From Saprospiraceae bacterium (GTDB taxonomy: Bacteria; Bacteroidota; Bacteroidia; Chitinophagales; Saprospiraceae): DNA of 64,000 bases. Within the stretch, counting starts at the first letter, position 1, and each line of letters starts with the position of its first letter. Shown here piece after piece: positions 47,801 through 56,272 of the stretch. The DNA lies in assembly GCA_019638385.1 (NCBI GenBank), contig JAHBTW010000002.1:372001-436000 (forward strand), read 5' to 3'. Both the position numbers and the translations under genes were made by a program. A model generated the notes under the pieces. The model saw nothing but the letters and a program-made list of their open reading frames with translations. It had not been told where the DNA came from and ran no database searches.

Positions 47801-48539
47801 AGGAGAGAAGTTGGACAGCATCCTGTGGATTGACGGGTTGCTTGCTGAAGCGGACAGCATGGAGGCTGCATCCCTGCGGAGCCAAAGGGGCATCCTGGTG
47901 GATGCGCTCTTCGATTTGGAAGAGGAAAGCCTCAGTCTTGCCGAAGCAATATCCGACTACATTTCTGATGAAGCCGGTAAACTCCTCTCTCAAAACGACA
48001 GCATTGCAGTGACGGAAATTTACGAAATCAATGAAAAAGGTGTCAACGACATCTATTTGCATTGGCTTAGTACCGCCTTCGGTGCTTTAGACAGCGTCGA
48101 AATGGCTGCTCTGACAGCAATTGCGGAACAATGTCCCTTTGAGGGTGGCAATGCGGTATATCGCGCCCGTGCATTTTTGGCAGCCCTGACACAGGAGTTT
48201 GTAAGTTATAACGACAGCCTGTTGTGCGCACCGACAGAATTGCTTATTATTCATTCAGAGTCAGGAGCGCTGTTACAAACTGCAAAGGACGAAGTGGAGC
48301 TTCGCATTTTCCCTAATCCGGCGCAAAATGAGATCAGTATCACATGGGGTACAAGCAAAGAGGCATCCGGTATGCTCTCAGTGTATGATGTGTTTGGCAG
48401 ACAAGTACTACAGCAGGTACTTGGCGAAGGCGCCAATACCCATACATTGAACATCCGCGACTTACCCGATGGATTGTATTTCTTCCGCATTCGGTTCCAA
48501 GATTGGGATGCTGTCAGAAAAATCATTGTAACCCGGTAA
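44763..48539 (+). CDS. T9SS-exported beta-helix surface protein, signal peptide lost by frameshift
   Basis: The frame gives up to 1258 residues from a TTG at 44763 that lacks any export signal, although the protein is plainly an exported one. Residues about 140-360 form a jelly-roll-like domain (NFDFENFSELHLNSY, ADIYVDDIEVTRVC). Residues about 375-890 are parallel beta-helix turns rich in asparagine (LLNNNRFDNNFVGLYADGAV, TENRIEDAQAGIVLAY). A helical stretch (about 960-1140) precedes the T9SS type A sorting domain (LRIFPNPAQNEISITWG, then NIRDLPDGLYFF). The natural signal peptide is in the other frame at 44672. It is either a recent pseudogene or a sequencing indel. A strong terminator follows the stop. 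Confidence 0.75.
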   Translation: MIVNDLHTRIVTGVKSGLAPAAIAKASFVHSSLDIAPGSTLSLCVQLDEAATSISSVAITLASSRMPHFPDFGWDTLQFQPGQTLRCMDLAVSFILQSKVYDFILTEPDGIQIGETDTMLVFVDKDLWTAPENFTSHPCSQTIMANFDFENFSELHLNSYFSQVTLPAGSPMEVCDPLPLIFWNSPGNSPGIMAEPGSSPSNNVAYMAGNVVDNFVIINGDTVGRSNPESIFVPLCKPLLPGCDYTITFRYRRDNPSAESGLIQIYGTNPYPCEIPFPADCDDPPSIGGYHCLEAGVEVDNDSWQTYTLSVTQTQLPEPVHFLVIANNTLVFGPAPPPPAVVGADIYVDDIEVTRVCNPFACACEEPGQPAVNIHSADYDGAIPLSQLVAQNILPAESAANYCIAVNGRLLADIDYSFFSSNFRMQPEADIIVNPGVELQFEDSDLSACHQMWKGVFVHNGGRLVMTGSKVSDAQYAVYVQSAPNSSSLPTDVLLNNNRFDNNFVGLYADGAVWGDLKVQSNHFLQSAADLLTPYSGQSSASENLPDQNQKSLAGIVVSDIGVLSSRFNTFEGLTSGIVSRRNAIVSWDDRFEEIRSHNSYYPDWEARGVGLSSYANGAQTVSVRRGYFEDCTAGIASFDARFTAIGNVMHDVQSGIFALSNFPTQAVLTENRIEDAQAGIVLAYTHLSGAVSLNENYVSTQADATGAGIRLLAGKAPTQLNANTVDVKKSGNGISALSTSRITLYDNTVNLEDPTLARSGIILEGVTQSLLETNTVLGSGATGAGNIALRIASSPGNVYCCNTLDNTRLGAYVTGGSLATDNFRGTHFSNHAISLLLPDVNAILGSQTHTQNCWGANAGAAVYGMDLSNPVPLVHAQEYPFTVDPNPEGNECFLPEEHAPMGWFEVITDSDPVNACDVEVCILDMFAPESDDVKRIAIGDTTTAPAVMWEMQRYIYERLQGETVQNASILAFLAQADTSSIGAFYTVSRGILELFTSDSIAAAQLRANLESAGEKLDSILWIDGLLAEADSMEAASLRSQRGILVDALFDLEEESLSLAEAISDYISDEAGKLLSQNDSIAVTEIYEINEKGVNDIYLHWLSTAFGALDSVEMAALTAIAEQCPFEGGNAVYRARAFLAALTQEFVSYNDSLLCAPTELLIIHSESGALLQTAKDEVELRIFPNPAQNEISITWGTSKEASGMLSVYDVFGRQVLQQVLGEGANTHTLNIRDLPDGLYFFRIRFQDWDAVRKIIVTR

Positions 48540-48554
48540 TTCTATTTTTTAACC

Positions 48555-48597
48555 AAGGGGTATTTCTTTCGAGAAAGAAATACCCCTTCATTTTTTT
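48555..48597 (+). terminator. Strong rho-independent terminator
   Basis: AAGGGGTATTTCTTTC (48555-48570) pairs perfectly with 48573-48588 and is followed by a run of seven or more T residues. It ends the upstream T9SS gene, and its T-run finishes only a few bases before the ATG of the next gene at 48603. That next gene's promoter would therefore have to lie within or before the hairpin. Confidence 0.85.
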
Positions 48598-48602
48598 GAA
48601 AC

Positions 48603-50372
48603 ATGAAATGGATATATATCGCCCTTTTCAACATCACACTGGTTTTCTCTATTGAAGCTCAAAAGCACGATTACCAGTGGCTATTGGGGCAGCTCAGCCA
48701 AACCAATATCACGCATTCAGGCACAACCATTGATTTTAATGTTATACCGTACGATATTTACCACGAATTCAGAGGTATGCACTTCCGTCAAGCCAACACC
48801 AGCATGTGCGACACCGCCGGCAACCTGCTGTTTTACACCAACGGCATCTACATCGCCAATGTGCTGCATGAGCCGATGGAGAATGGGGAGGGCTTGGCTG
48901 CCGGGCCGGCGGGCGTACACAACCAAGGTACTTATGGATACATTTTGGATCAAGGGGTTATGGCATTGCCTTGGCCTGAACAGGATAGTTTGTATTGCGT
49001 AATCCTGATGGATAAAGAGGCAACGCCAAGTCAAAATTCATTTCAATCTTCTAATGTTTATTTTGCTGTAGTTAATATGAATAAAAATAATGGACTTGGG
49101 ACAGTCACAAAAAAAAATGAAATATTAATTTCGGATGCATTAAATATGGGGAAATTAACTGCTGTAAAGCATTCCAATGGCAGGGACTGGTGGGTTTTAT
49201 CGAGAAGGTATGATACTAATCAGTACTATAAGATCATGCTGACACCAGGAGGATTTAATGTCTCTAATGTACAGGTCATCGGTTCGGCAATACCATCTCA
49301 ATCCATCGGCCAAGCTGTATTTTCCCCAGACGGAACAAAACACGCCAGCGTACATTTGACAGGAGGAGCCGGCGACCCCATCTACGTCAGCATCTTCGAC
49401 TTCGACCGCTGCAGCGGGGAGCTGAGCAACCCAGTGCAATTCACCTACGCCGACACCGCGTGGTGTGGGGGCATTGCCATTTCGCCCAACAGCCGCTTCC
49501 TGTATGTCTCGTCTTTCCGCTATGTCTATCAATACGACCTTCATGCTGCGGACATTGAAGCCTCGCGCATCACAGTAGCCGAATGGGACGGTTTTCACGA
49601 CCCTCTGCACCCGGCATTGGCCACTACCTTTTATTTGGCGCAATTGGGGCCGGATGGCAAAATATACATCAACAGCAACACGAGTACGCGCTACCTGCAC
49701 GTCATCAATCATCCCGATTCGCTCGGTCTTGCCTGCGATGTCTGTCAACATTGCGTGGAACTACCCACCTTCAATTCCTTCTCGCTCCCCAACTTCCCCA
49801 ACTACCGCCTCCATCACTTAGAAGGCAGCCCCTGCGACACCCTGCGGCAGCCGCCGATGGCGGAGTGGGTACATGAGCCGCTGGGGTTGGAAATAGGCTT
49901 CCAGGATGCCAGCTTTCACGATATCCGCGCCTGGTACTGGAGCTTTGGTGATGGAGCGGTGGATACTGTGCCCAATCCGGTGCATAGCTATGCGGCAGAG
50001 GGGGTATATAACGTATGCCTTGCGGTGAGCAATCCGCGTGGGGTGGATACGCTGTGCCGGGAGCTGCAGGTGTTGGTGAGTAGCGCAGGCGCGGCGGCGG
50101 GCAGTGGCCTGCGGATGGAAGTGTGGCCCAATCCTGTGCCGCCCGGTGTGCCGGCTACCTTGATGGCGGAGGGCATTGCCGCCTCTGAGGTCGGCATCAC
50201 GCTGCGCGACGCTTTGGGGCGTACGGTGTGGCAGCAGTCGGCACAGGTAGTGAACGGCCGCATCCGGCAGGACTTGGATGTGAGCGGTTTGGCGGCGGGG
50301 GTGTATTTTGTGGAGTTGGTTTCAGACGAAGGGATGCACCTGAGCGGCGGGAAGTTGGTCATTGTACATTGA
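48603..50372 (+). CDS. T9SS-exported beta-propeller protein with PKD domain
   Basis: A 589-residue protein with a signal peptide (KWIYIALFNITLVFSIEA). Residues about 20-400 resemble a WD40/YVTN-like propeller (FDFDRCSGELSNPVQFTYA, ISPNSRFLYVSSFRYVYQYD, LGPDGKIYINSN). A PKD domain lies at about 420-495 (RAWYWSFGDGAVDTVPNPVH). The T9SS type A sorting domain ends the chain (VWPNPVPPGVPATLMA, DVSGLAAGVYFVEL, KLVIVH). It is the intact relative of the broken gene at 20798-22136, which lacks the PKD. Function unknown; probably surface-attached or released. Confidence 0.88.
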   Translation: MKWIYIALFNITLVFSIEAQKHDYQWLLGQLSQTNITHSGTTIDFNVIPYDIYHEFRGMHFRQANTSMCDTAGNLLFYTNGIYIANVLHEPMENGEGLAAGPAGVHNQGTYGYILDQGVMALPWPEQDSLYCVILMDKEATPSQNSFQSSNVYFAVVNMNKNNGLGTVTKKNEILISDALNMGKLTAVKHSNGRDWWVLSRRYDTNQYYKIMLTPGGFNVSNVQVIGSAIPSQSIGQAVFSPDGTKHASVHLTGGAGDPIYVSIFDFDRCSGELSNPVQFTYADTAWCGGIAISPNSRFLYVSSFRYVYQYDLHAADIEASRITVAEWDGFHDPLHPALATTFYLAQLGPDGKIYINSNTSTRYLHVINHPDSLGLACDVCQHCVELPTFNSFSLPNFPNYRLHHLEGSPCDTLRQPPMAEWVHEPLGLEIGFQDASFHDIRAWYWSFGDGAVDTVPNPVHSYAAEGVYNVCLAVSNPRGVDTLCRELQVLVSSAGAAAGSGLRMEVWPNPVPPGVPATLMAEGIAASEVGITLRDALGRTVWQQSAQVVNGRIRQDLDVSGLAAGVYFVELVSDEGMHLSGGKLVIVH

Positions 50373-50381
50373 GCATCGGTC

Positions 50382-50406
50382 ATTGAACATTTTTGAAATG
50401 TGCAAT
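50382..50406. terminator. Hairpin between convergent gene ends
   Basis: ATTGAACATTT (50382-50392) pairs with AAATGTGCAAT (50396-50406) with one mismatch and a three-base loop. Further CATTG/ATTGTACATT words surround it (50361-50417). It sits between the stops of the T9SS gene and trmB and could end transcription from both sides. Confidence 0.5.
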
Positions 50407-50408
50407 TT

Positions 50409-51116
50409 TCAATGTGCAAGTGCCGCCCCTAACCCAAACCCCACATACTTGATCGTCTTCCCTTCTGAGAGGTGCATGTTTTCGTAAAAGGTCTTCAGCG
50501 CCAGTTCGGGGAGCGGCAGTGGGCCGGCATAGATGTCGGCATTTTGAGTGAGAATGCGGGCGCCGGGGAAGGTAGCTAAGGTCTCTAAGGTAAATTCGTA
50601 TAGTTCCGGGGAGTCGGTTTTGAGGTGTACCGTGCCGCCGGTGGCGAGCAGGCGGCGGTAGGCTTCCAGAAAGCGAGGGCTTGTGAGCCGGCGATTGACT
50701 TTACTATCCCGTAGGAAAGGGTCGGGAAAAGTGATCCAAATTTCGCTCACTTCTCCCGGCCCGATAAAGCGCTCAATGAGTTCGATACGCGTGCGCAGGA
50801 AGGCGGCATTCGTCAGGTTTTCCTGCAATGCCATGTTGGCGCCTTTCCATATCCGCGCCCCTTTGATGTCCACTCCGATGAAATTGCGATGCGGGTACAG
50901 CCGGGCCAGCCCCAGGGTGTATTCGCCCCGGCCGCAAGCCAGTTCGAGCGTGATGGGCCGGTCGTTGCCGAAATGCCGGGCCGCCCAGTGCCCCGCCATA
51001 TCTACTGCCGTACCGCCCGGCGCGCTGAGCACCGGCCGCTTGGCGTCAAAGTTTTCATACACATTGGGAAACTCCGACAATTCGGCAAACTTCTGCAGCT
51101 TGTTTCTTTTTCTCAT
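50409..51116 (-). CDS. trmB: tRNA (guanine-46-N7)-methyltransferase
   Basis: This 235-residue SAM-dependent enzyme methylates G46 in the tRNA variable loop. The SAM-binding motif LELACGRGEYTLGLARLYP (about 58-76) and IGVDIKGARIWKGA (about 80-93) are present. The TrmB signature ISEIWITFPDPF-like stretch reads SEIWITFPDPFLRDSKVNRR, followed by RLTSPRFLEAYRRLL. Length is normal. The S9 peptidase gene precedes it on the same strand with a long imperfect hairpin between. Confidence 0.95.
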   Translation of the reverse strand: MRKRNKLQKFAELSEFPNVYENFDAKRPVLSAPGGTAVDMAGHWAARHFGNDRPITLELACGRGEYTLGLARLYPHRNFIGVDIKGARIWKGANMALQENLTNAAFLRTRIELIERFIGPGEVSEIWITFPDPFLRDSKVNRRLTSPRFLEAYRRLLATGGTVHLKTDSPELYEFTLETLATFPGARILTQNADIYAGPLPLPELALKTFYENMHLSEGKTIKYVGFGLGAALAH

Positions 51117-51130
51117 TTCACGGTAAATTC

Positions 51131-51188
51131 AGTTGTGGGTTGTGAGTTGTGGGTTATGAGTCTCACAACACATAACTCACAACTCACT
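51131..51188. repeat. Imperfect hairpin of GTTGTGAG units at the S9 peptidase stop
   Basis: Units GTTGTGGGTTGTGAG on the left (51132-51159) are answered by ACATAACTCACAACTCAC on the right (about 51169-51187), with an inner pair CTCACAACA. The right arm includes the stop codon of the S9 gene. It resembles the hairpin at 27950-28024 in design but not in sequence. Confidence 0.65.
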
Positions 51189-53613
51189 GCGTCTCCCGAC
51201 GGTTTTTCACATGCTTGTCCAACCACTGATCCATTTCCCAGAGGCAATGCAGCACCGACTCCCGCGCGCGATAGCCGTGGCTCTCGGCCGGCAATACGAC
51301 ATACCGGGCCGTAGCGCCGTGGCCTTTCAGCGCAGCGTAGAAGCGCTCGCTTTGAATGGGAAAGGTACCGGAGTTGTTGTCGGCTTCGCCGTGAATGAGC
51401 AGGATGGGCGTTTTGATTTTATCGGCAAAATTGAACGGCGAGAGGTTGTAATACACCTCCGGCGCCTGCCAGTAGGTGCGCTCTTCCGCCTGAAAACCGA
51501 ACGGCGTGAGGGTGCGGTTGTAGGCCCCGCTGCGAGCAATACCGGCGGCAAACAAGTCGGTGTGCGCCAACAGGTTCGCCGTCATAAAGGCGCCGTAAGA
51601 ATGCCCGCCCACAGCAATGCGGCGGCGGTCGGCTACGCCCATTCCCACCAGTGCATTGATGGCGGCTTCGGCATTGTCGCGCAATTGCGCCACAAAGGTC
51701 TCGTTCGGTTCGGCATCTCCTTCGCCGATAATGGGCATACTGAAATCGTCAAATACGGCATAGCCCTGCGTGAGCCAGTACAGCGGCGAGCCCCAGTTGA
51801 GCCGGATAAACTGGTACGGCGATCCGCTCACCTGCCCTGCGGCATCAGCGCTTTTGAACTCGCGCGGATAAGCCCACATCAGCATTGGCAAGGGGCCGTC
51901 TTTTTGTTTGTCGTAGCCGGCGGGCAAGTAGAGCGTACCGGTCATTTCCACGCCGTCGGCGCGTTTGTAGCGAGTCAATTCCTTTTTTGCGCCGGAGAGC
52001 GCTTCATAGGGATTGGCAAAATTGGTGAGCGGTTTGAGGTCGGCGTTATTGAGGTTGCGCAAATAGTAGTTGGGCGGTTCCGTTGCCGACTCGCGGCGGG
52101 TGATGAGCACGCCTTTTGCCAAATCCACAAAAGCGACCGGAGACTCGTAATACGGCGCTTCCGAACGCCACAACCGGGTTGTTTTTTTGGTACTGCGCTC
52201 CATGCGGTCAATGAAGGGCCGGTTGCCTTCCGGCGATGCGCCCTGCCCGGCGAGATAAAACGTTTTGCCTTTGTCGGGCGTGAGCAATACCGAACGGCCG
52301 TATTTATTGAGTTCGGTCACAAAACTGCCGGGATCGTTGTAGCGGTCTTCGGTAGAGCGATCGAAAAGCACTTCTTTTCCGGCAGCGTCATTAGCAGGCT
52401 GCCAGGCACTCGTGATTTGTTGGCGACTTTGCCACCAACCTTCATAAGCCAGCGCCAGGTTGTCGCTGCCCCAACTCACACCCCGGTACCGGAGGCTAAA
52501 GGAGATGCCCTCTTTGGGTTGCCCACTGAACGGTGCATCCAAGTAGAACATTTTATCGCGCACGGCGGCTTCCTTGCGGGGATTGCCCTCGTCCTGCGCT
52601 TCTACCCAATACAGGGAAGCGGGCGCATCTGATCGCCAGGAAAAACTGCGCGGCCCGGTAGGCACGGCGTCGAAGCCCTGCGGCAGATTGTCCATCAACG
52701 GTTTTTCCACAATCACTTTTACCGACTGGCCCTGAAGGTTCCACACGGCCGTTTGCTGCGGAAAACGAGCATAAGGCACGATGTACGAGAAGGGCTTTTT
52801 CAAAGTGGTGACGAGCAGATAATTGCCATCGGGCGAAGTGCTGAAATTGGTAAAGATGCCCGGCGCGCCGATTTCGACGCGTCCGCCTTTTGTGATGTCC
52901 ACCACGGCGAGTTGAGCCGTGGCGTAGTGCTCGAAGAGCGCCTCATCGTGAGCGTTGGCGAGCAGGTCCTGAAAGGTCCGCACCGGCGCGGCTTTGCCTT
53001 CGTTGGCCTGCACAACGGGGCCGACGGGCGTAATGGGCGCCACCGGCGCCGCGCCTCTTCCGGCGGGTATCATGGCGCATACGATGCGGTCGTTGTCCAA
53101 CCACAAATAAGGCGAACCCGGCATGGCCGCATTAACGGAACTGCGGGTTTGCATGCGCGCCGTGGCAGTGGCTACGTCAATCGTCCACAGCGCGATGCCC
53201 TGTTCGTCCACATTGAGAAAAGCTATTTTAGAGCCGTCGGGCGACCAGGATACGCTCTGAATTTTTGCTCCGGCCGGCATGCGCTGTATCGGGCGCTCCA
53301 CACCGCCGGATACGCTTTTGAGCGTAAGGCCGGTTGTGTATCCGCTGCGGCTCGGCCCGTTGGTGCGCGGGTTGATGCGGATGCCGGCGAGGCGCATTTC
53401 CGGCTCAGCCACTTCCTCGATGGAGGGGAAGCCGGGCTGCTCCAACAAAAGCATCCATTTGCGGTCGGGGCTGAAGCTCAGTCCCGGCGTGGCGGGCGCA
53501 TCAATGAGCGCGGTAATCGCAGCCGGCGGCGTTTGATAGCCGATGGGTTCCTGCGCGTATAGCGTCAGGGCCGATACGGCGAGCAGGAAGAAGAGAGCGA
53601 GTTGTTTTTGCAT
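51184..53613 (-). CDS. Exported S9-family serine peptidase (glutamyl-endopeptidase-like)
   Basis: This 809-residue peptidase starts at ATG 53613, which gives a signal peptide (QKQLALFFLLAVSALTLYA). The N-terminal 550 residues form the propeller that limits access to the active site (LSFSPDRKWMLLLEQPG, VSWSPDGSKIAFLNVDEQG). The alpha/beta-hydrolase domain has the triad S672 (GGHSYGAFM), D745 (HGEADNNSG) and H779 (PAESHGY). The N-terminal pattern and the size best fit the group including the chloroplast glutamyl endopeptidase. It probably degrades peptides in the periplasm. Confidence 0.93.
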   Translation of the reverse strand: MQKQLALFFLLAVSALTLYAQEPIGYQTPPAAITALIDAPATPGLSFSPDRKWMLLLEQPGFPSIEEVAEPEMRLAGIRINPRTNGPSRSGYTTGLTLKSVSGGVERPIQRMPAGAKIQSVSWSPDGSKIAFLNVDEQGIALWTIDVATATARMQTRSSVNAAMPGSPYLWLDNDRIVCAMIPAGRGAAPVAPITPVGPVVQANEGKAAPVRTFQDLLANAHDEALFEHYATAQLAVVDITKGGRVEIGAPGIFTNFSTSPDGNYLLVTTLKKPFSYIVPYARFPQQTAVWNLQGQSVKVIVEKPLMDNLPQGFDAVPTGPRSFSWRSDAPASLYWVEAQDEGNPRKEAAVRDKMFYLDAPFSGQPKEGISFSLRYRGVSWGSDNLALAYEGWWQSRQQITSAWQPANDAAGKEVLFDRSTEDRYNDPGSFVTELNKYGRSVLLTPDKGKTFYLAGQGASPEGNRPFIDRMERSTKKTTRLWRSEAPYYESPVAFVDLAKGVLITRRESATEPPNYYLRNLNNADLKPLTNFANPYEALSGAKKELTRYKRADGVEMTGTLYLPAGYDKQKDGPLPMLMWAYPREFKSADAAGQVSGSPYQFIRLNWGSPLYWLTQGYAVFDDFSMPIIGEGDAEPNETFVAQLRDNAEAAINALVGMGVADRRRIAVGGHSYGAFMTANLLAHTDLFAAGIARSGAYNRTLTPFGFQAEERTYWQAPEVYYNLSPFNFADKIKTPILLIHGEADNNSGTFPIQSERFYAALKGHGATARYVVLPAESHGYRARESVLHCLWEMDQWLDKHVKNRRETQ

Positions 53614-53784
53614 GTCGAGATGATTTTGGTAATTTGACAATGTCTGACGAAAAACTGAATTAATTTCAGAATAGTTTTCATTTTTGTCTCAGGCAGCAAT
53701 ACCGGCAGCACCTTCACCCCCAAAAGCGGGCCGGACTGTTTGTGTAACTGCCGCCCAACTACCCGCAACAAAGATCCTGTTAAT

Positions 53785-56259
53785 ATGCACCATTTGCTTC
53801 ATTCCCTTCGTATTGGCGCCCTTCTCTTTTTTAGCAGCCTTTCTCTTGCCATACAGGCGCAGAGTCCTTTGGAAGAGGCTCTAAACACTTACCGTTTTGT
53901 GGATTGGATGTTGATAAACAACCCCAATGCATTATTGCCACCGCCGATACTGGACAAGATGAATGCTGCGATCGGAGTGTTGGACAGTGCCGGAAGGCGA
54001 TTTGAGCAAGGAAGCCTGCTTTTTTACAAAGCTAATATGGCCGGAGCGCATAACCGTCCGCATGAAGTGTTGCCGTACTTAGATTCGGCTCGTGTTGTGC
54101 TGGAATCCAATCAGGATGAATCTGTAAGCAGATTGGTAAATGCACGGCTGGGCAATGTATGGAATGAGTACAGCCTCCATTACGATATTTATCGGTTCGA
54201 TTTTGAAAAGGCGCTTCAGGCATGGCAGAAGAGTAATGATTATTTCATGAGCGCCGATATGCCTGAACGCTTGGTAGAGACGGTGTCTAATAAATCCATC
54301 ACGCTAAGTCGTTTCGGAAAAGGTAGCCAGGCGCTGGACTTGGCCAGTGAGGCGTTGCTCATATATAACCGTCTGGACGCAACACAACTCAACAACACCA
54401 AATCAAGCCCGGAACATCTCCACTATATGCAGGGTGTGGCGCATCAGGCGCTGGCCGACAGCCTATATTATGCAGGTCACTGGCAACAAATGGAGGAGCA
54501 CATAGAAATTGCGATCCGACATTACGACGAGGTGAAATCCGGAGAAAAAGTAGCAAGCGCAGAAGCTGCCATGGCATGGTACGGCAAAGGAGTAATCTAT
54601 CTTCGGAGCAAGGCGCCTGGAGCATTGGACAGCGCCTATTGGTATATTAGCGAGGTCGGTACCGTTTTAGCCAATAATCTCGAATTTTCCAAAGGAATGG
54701 TCCCGACGCTTCAGGGGGTGATTCGGTATCGCCAGGGTAACAAAGACCTGGGAATGCAATTAGTGGTGGAAGGATTGAACGCGCTGGGGTACCCCGTGAA
54801 AGGCTTCTTCGATACCAATACGACCGTAAAAGCAGAATCGAACGTGTATTTAATTCAGACCTTGATTGCCAAAATTAATCTGCTTGAACTTGATTATCAC
54901 CAAAGTGCCGATCCGAAACTGCTGGAGCAATTGATCTTCGACGCCGAGCAGGTGGCCTCGTTAGCAGAGGTATTTTTGTTCAACTATCAGGACCGAATCT
55001 CTCGGGAGCGATTGTCGTATCACTTTGGTTTTGTGTATGCCAATGCGGTGAACGTTGCTGCCGAACTGTACCGAATTTCCGGCAATGAGGCCCTCAAAGA
55101 ACGGGCTTTCCGACTTGCAGAATTGGGCCGTGCCATGAGCCTGCGATATCAGATTTCCAAAACGATGTTGTCGGATGAGGCCGGGCAACGTGTTCGTAAG
55201 GAGTCTTTGGAAAACAATATTTATGCCATCAGCGAAGTACAGCAAATCGCGTTACCCCGTGGAACGGCTGCCATAGCTTTTAGTTCGGGGCTGAATCAAA
55301 TGACGGCCATGGTGATGACCTCAGATGAGGTGCGGTTTGTATCCCTGCCCGGCATTCGTATCTGGAGTCAGGATTTGGCTCGCTTATTGTCTTATTATGA
55401 ATTCGGTGATTTGAGGTACAACGAGGGTTCAAAACAACTCTATGAACTTCTGCTCAAACCAGTCATAAATACACTTCCTTCCAATACGGAACATTTGATC
55501 ATTGTGCCGGACGATTTGTTGTGGCGTATCAACTTCGACGCTTTGGTGACGGAACAGAAGGGGAAAACGTCTCTCTTTTTGGTAGAAAAATATGCTATTT
55601 CGCTCAGCTACGGCTTACAAATAACTACTTCCCTGGCGGAACGACATACCCGATCCAATCGTACCTCATTGAATGCTTTTACGGGCAAGTATCCCAGTGA
55701 AAAGAGCCTTCCTGAACTGGATGCCGCAAGCCTTCGGGTAACCAATAGCTGGATGAAAGCAGCACGGTATCCTGAAACAGACAAAGAGACTTTCTGCCGG
55801 GTTTTTCCAAGTGCTGAATTGACTTTTTTGGCAGCGCATGGTATTGTTGCAGATGGTTCCTCCCCTGAACATTTTTATATTGAGTTCAGCGAAGGGGAAC
55901 GGCTTTATCTCAACGAAATATATGCGATGGAGATGGGGACGCCCTCTGCCGCCCGTTTGGTGTTTTTGGCATCCTGCCTCACCGCACGGGGAGAAAGCAT
56001 TCGAGGTGAAGGTATATCCAGTATCGCGCGAGCCTTTCATTACATAGGCATACCTGCATTGATAACGCCCTACTCCAATATAAAGGACGGACCTTCCGCT
56101 GAGATTGCAGTCACCTTTTTTGAGGGTATCAAAAACGGGAAAAGCGCGGTGCAAGCGCTGCGGGAAGCTAAGATCAGATACATCAAACAAAACAATAGGC
56201 CGGCGCCCCGACTTTGGGCGCCCTTAGTTTGTGTCGGCTATGGCAACATCCGGTTTTGA
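53785..56259 (+). CDS. Exported TPR-CHAT domain protease
   Basis: An 824-residue protein. ATG 53785 gives a signal peptide (HHLLHSLRIGALLFFSSLSL, then AIQAQ), so it should work in the periplasm. Residues about 30-450 are helical TPR-like repeats, with words such as SDYFMSAD- and AHQALADSLYYAGHWQQMEE-like segments. The CHAT caspase-like domain covers about 540-824. The catalytic histidine is H685 (LTFLAAHGIV) and the catalytic cysteine is C731 (VFLASCLTARGES); the usual GEG and LxxA.RYHG-like end (GEGISSIARAFHYIGIPALI) is present. Caspase-like specificity cannot be predicted. It is convergent, 13 bases apart, with the membrane protein 56273-57142. Confidence 0.9.
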   Translation: MHHLLHSLRIGALLFFSSLSLAIQAQSPLEEALNTYRFVDWMLINNPNALLPPPILDKMNAAIGVLDSAGRRFEQGSLLFYKANMAGAHNRPHEVLPYLDSARVVLESNQDESVSRLVNARLGNVWNEYSLHYDIYRFDFEKALQAWQKSNDYFMSADMPERLVETVSNKSITLSRFGKGSQALDLASEALLIYNRLDATQLNNTKSSPEHLHYMQGVAHQALADSLYYAGHWQQMEEHIEIAIRHYDEVKSGEKVASAEAAMAWYGKGVIYLRSKAPGALDSAYWYISEVGTVLANNLEFSKGMVPTLQGVIRYRQGNKDLGMQLVVEGLNALGYPVKGFFDTNTTVKAESNVYLIQTLIAKINLLELDYHQSADPKLLEQLIFDAEQVASLAEVFLFNYQDRISRERLSYHFGFVYANAVNVAAELYRISGNEALKERAFRLAELGRAMSLRYQISKTMLSDEAGQRVRKESLENNIYAISEVQQIALPRGTAAIAFSSGLNQMTAMVMTSDEVRFVSLPGIRIWSQDLARLLSYYEFGDLRYNEGSKQLYELLLKPVINTLPSNTEHLIIVPDDLLWRINFDALVTEQKGKTSLFLVEKYAISLSYGLQITTSLAERHTRSNRTSLNAFTGKYPSEKSLPELDAASLRVTNSWMKAARYPETDKETFCRVFPSAELTFLAAHGIVADGSSPEHFYIEFSEGERLYLNEIYAMEMGTPSAARLVFLASCLTARGESIRGEGISSIARAFHYIGIPALITPYSNIKDGPSAEIAVTFFEGIKNGKSAVQALREAKIRYIKQNNRPAPRLWAPLVCVGYGNIRF

Positions 56260-56272
56260 TCCGGCTTGGCTT

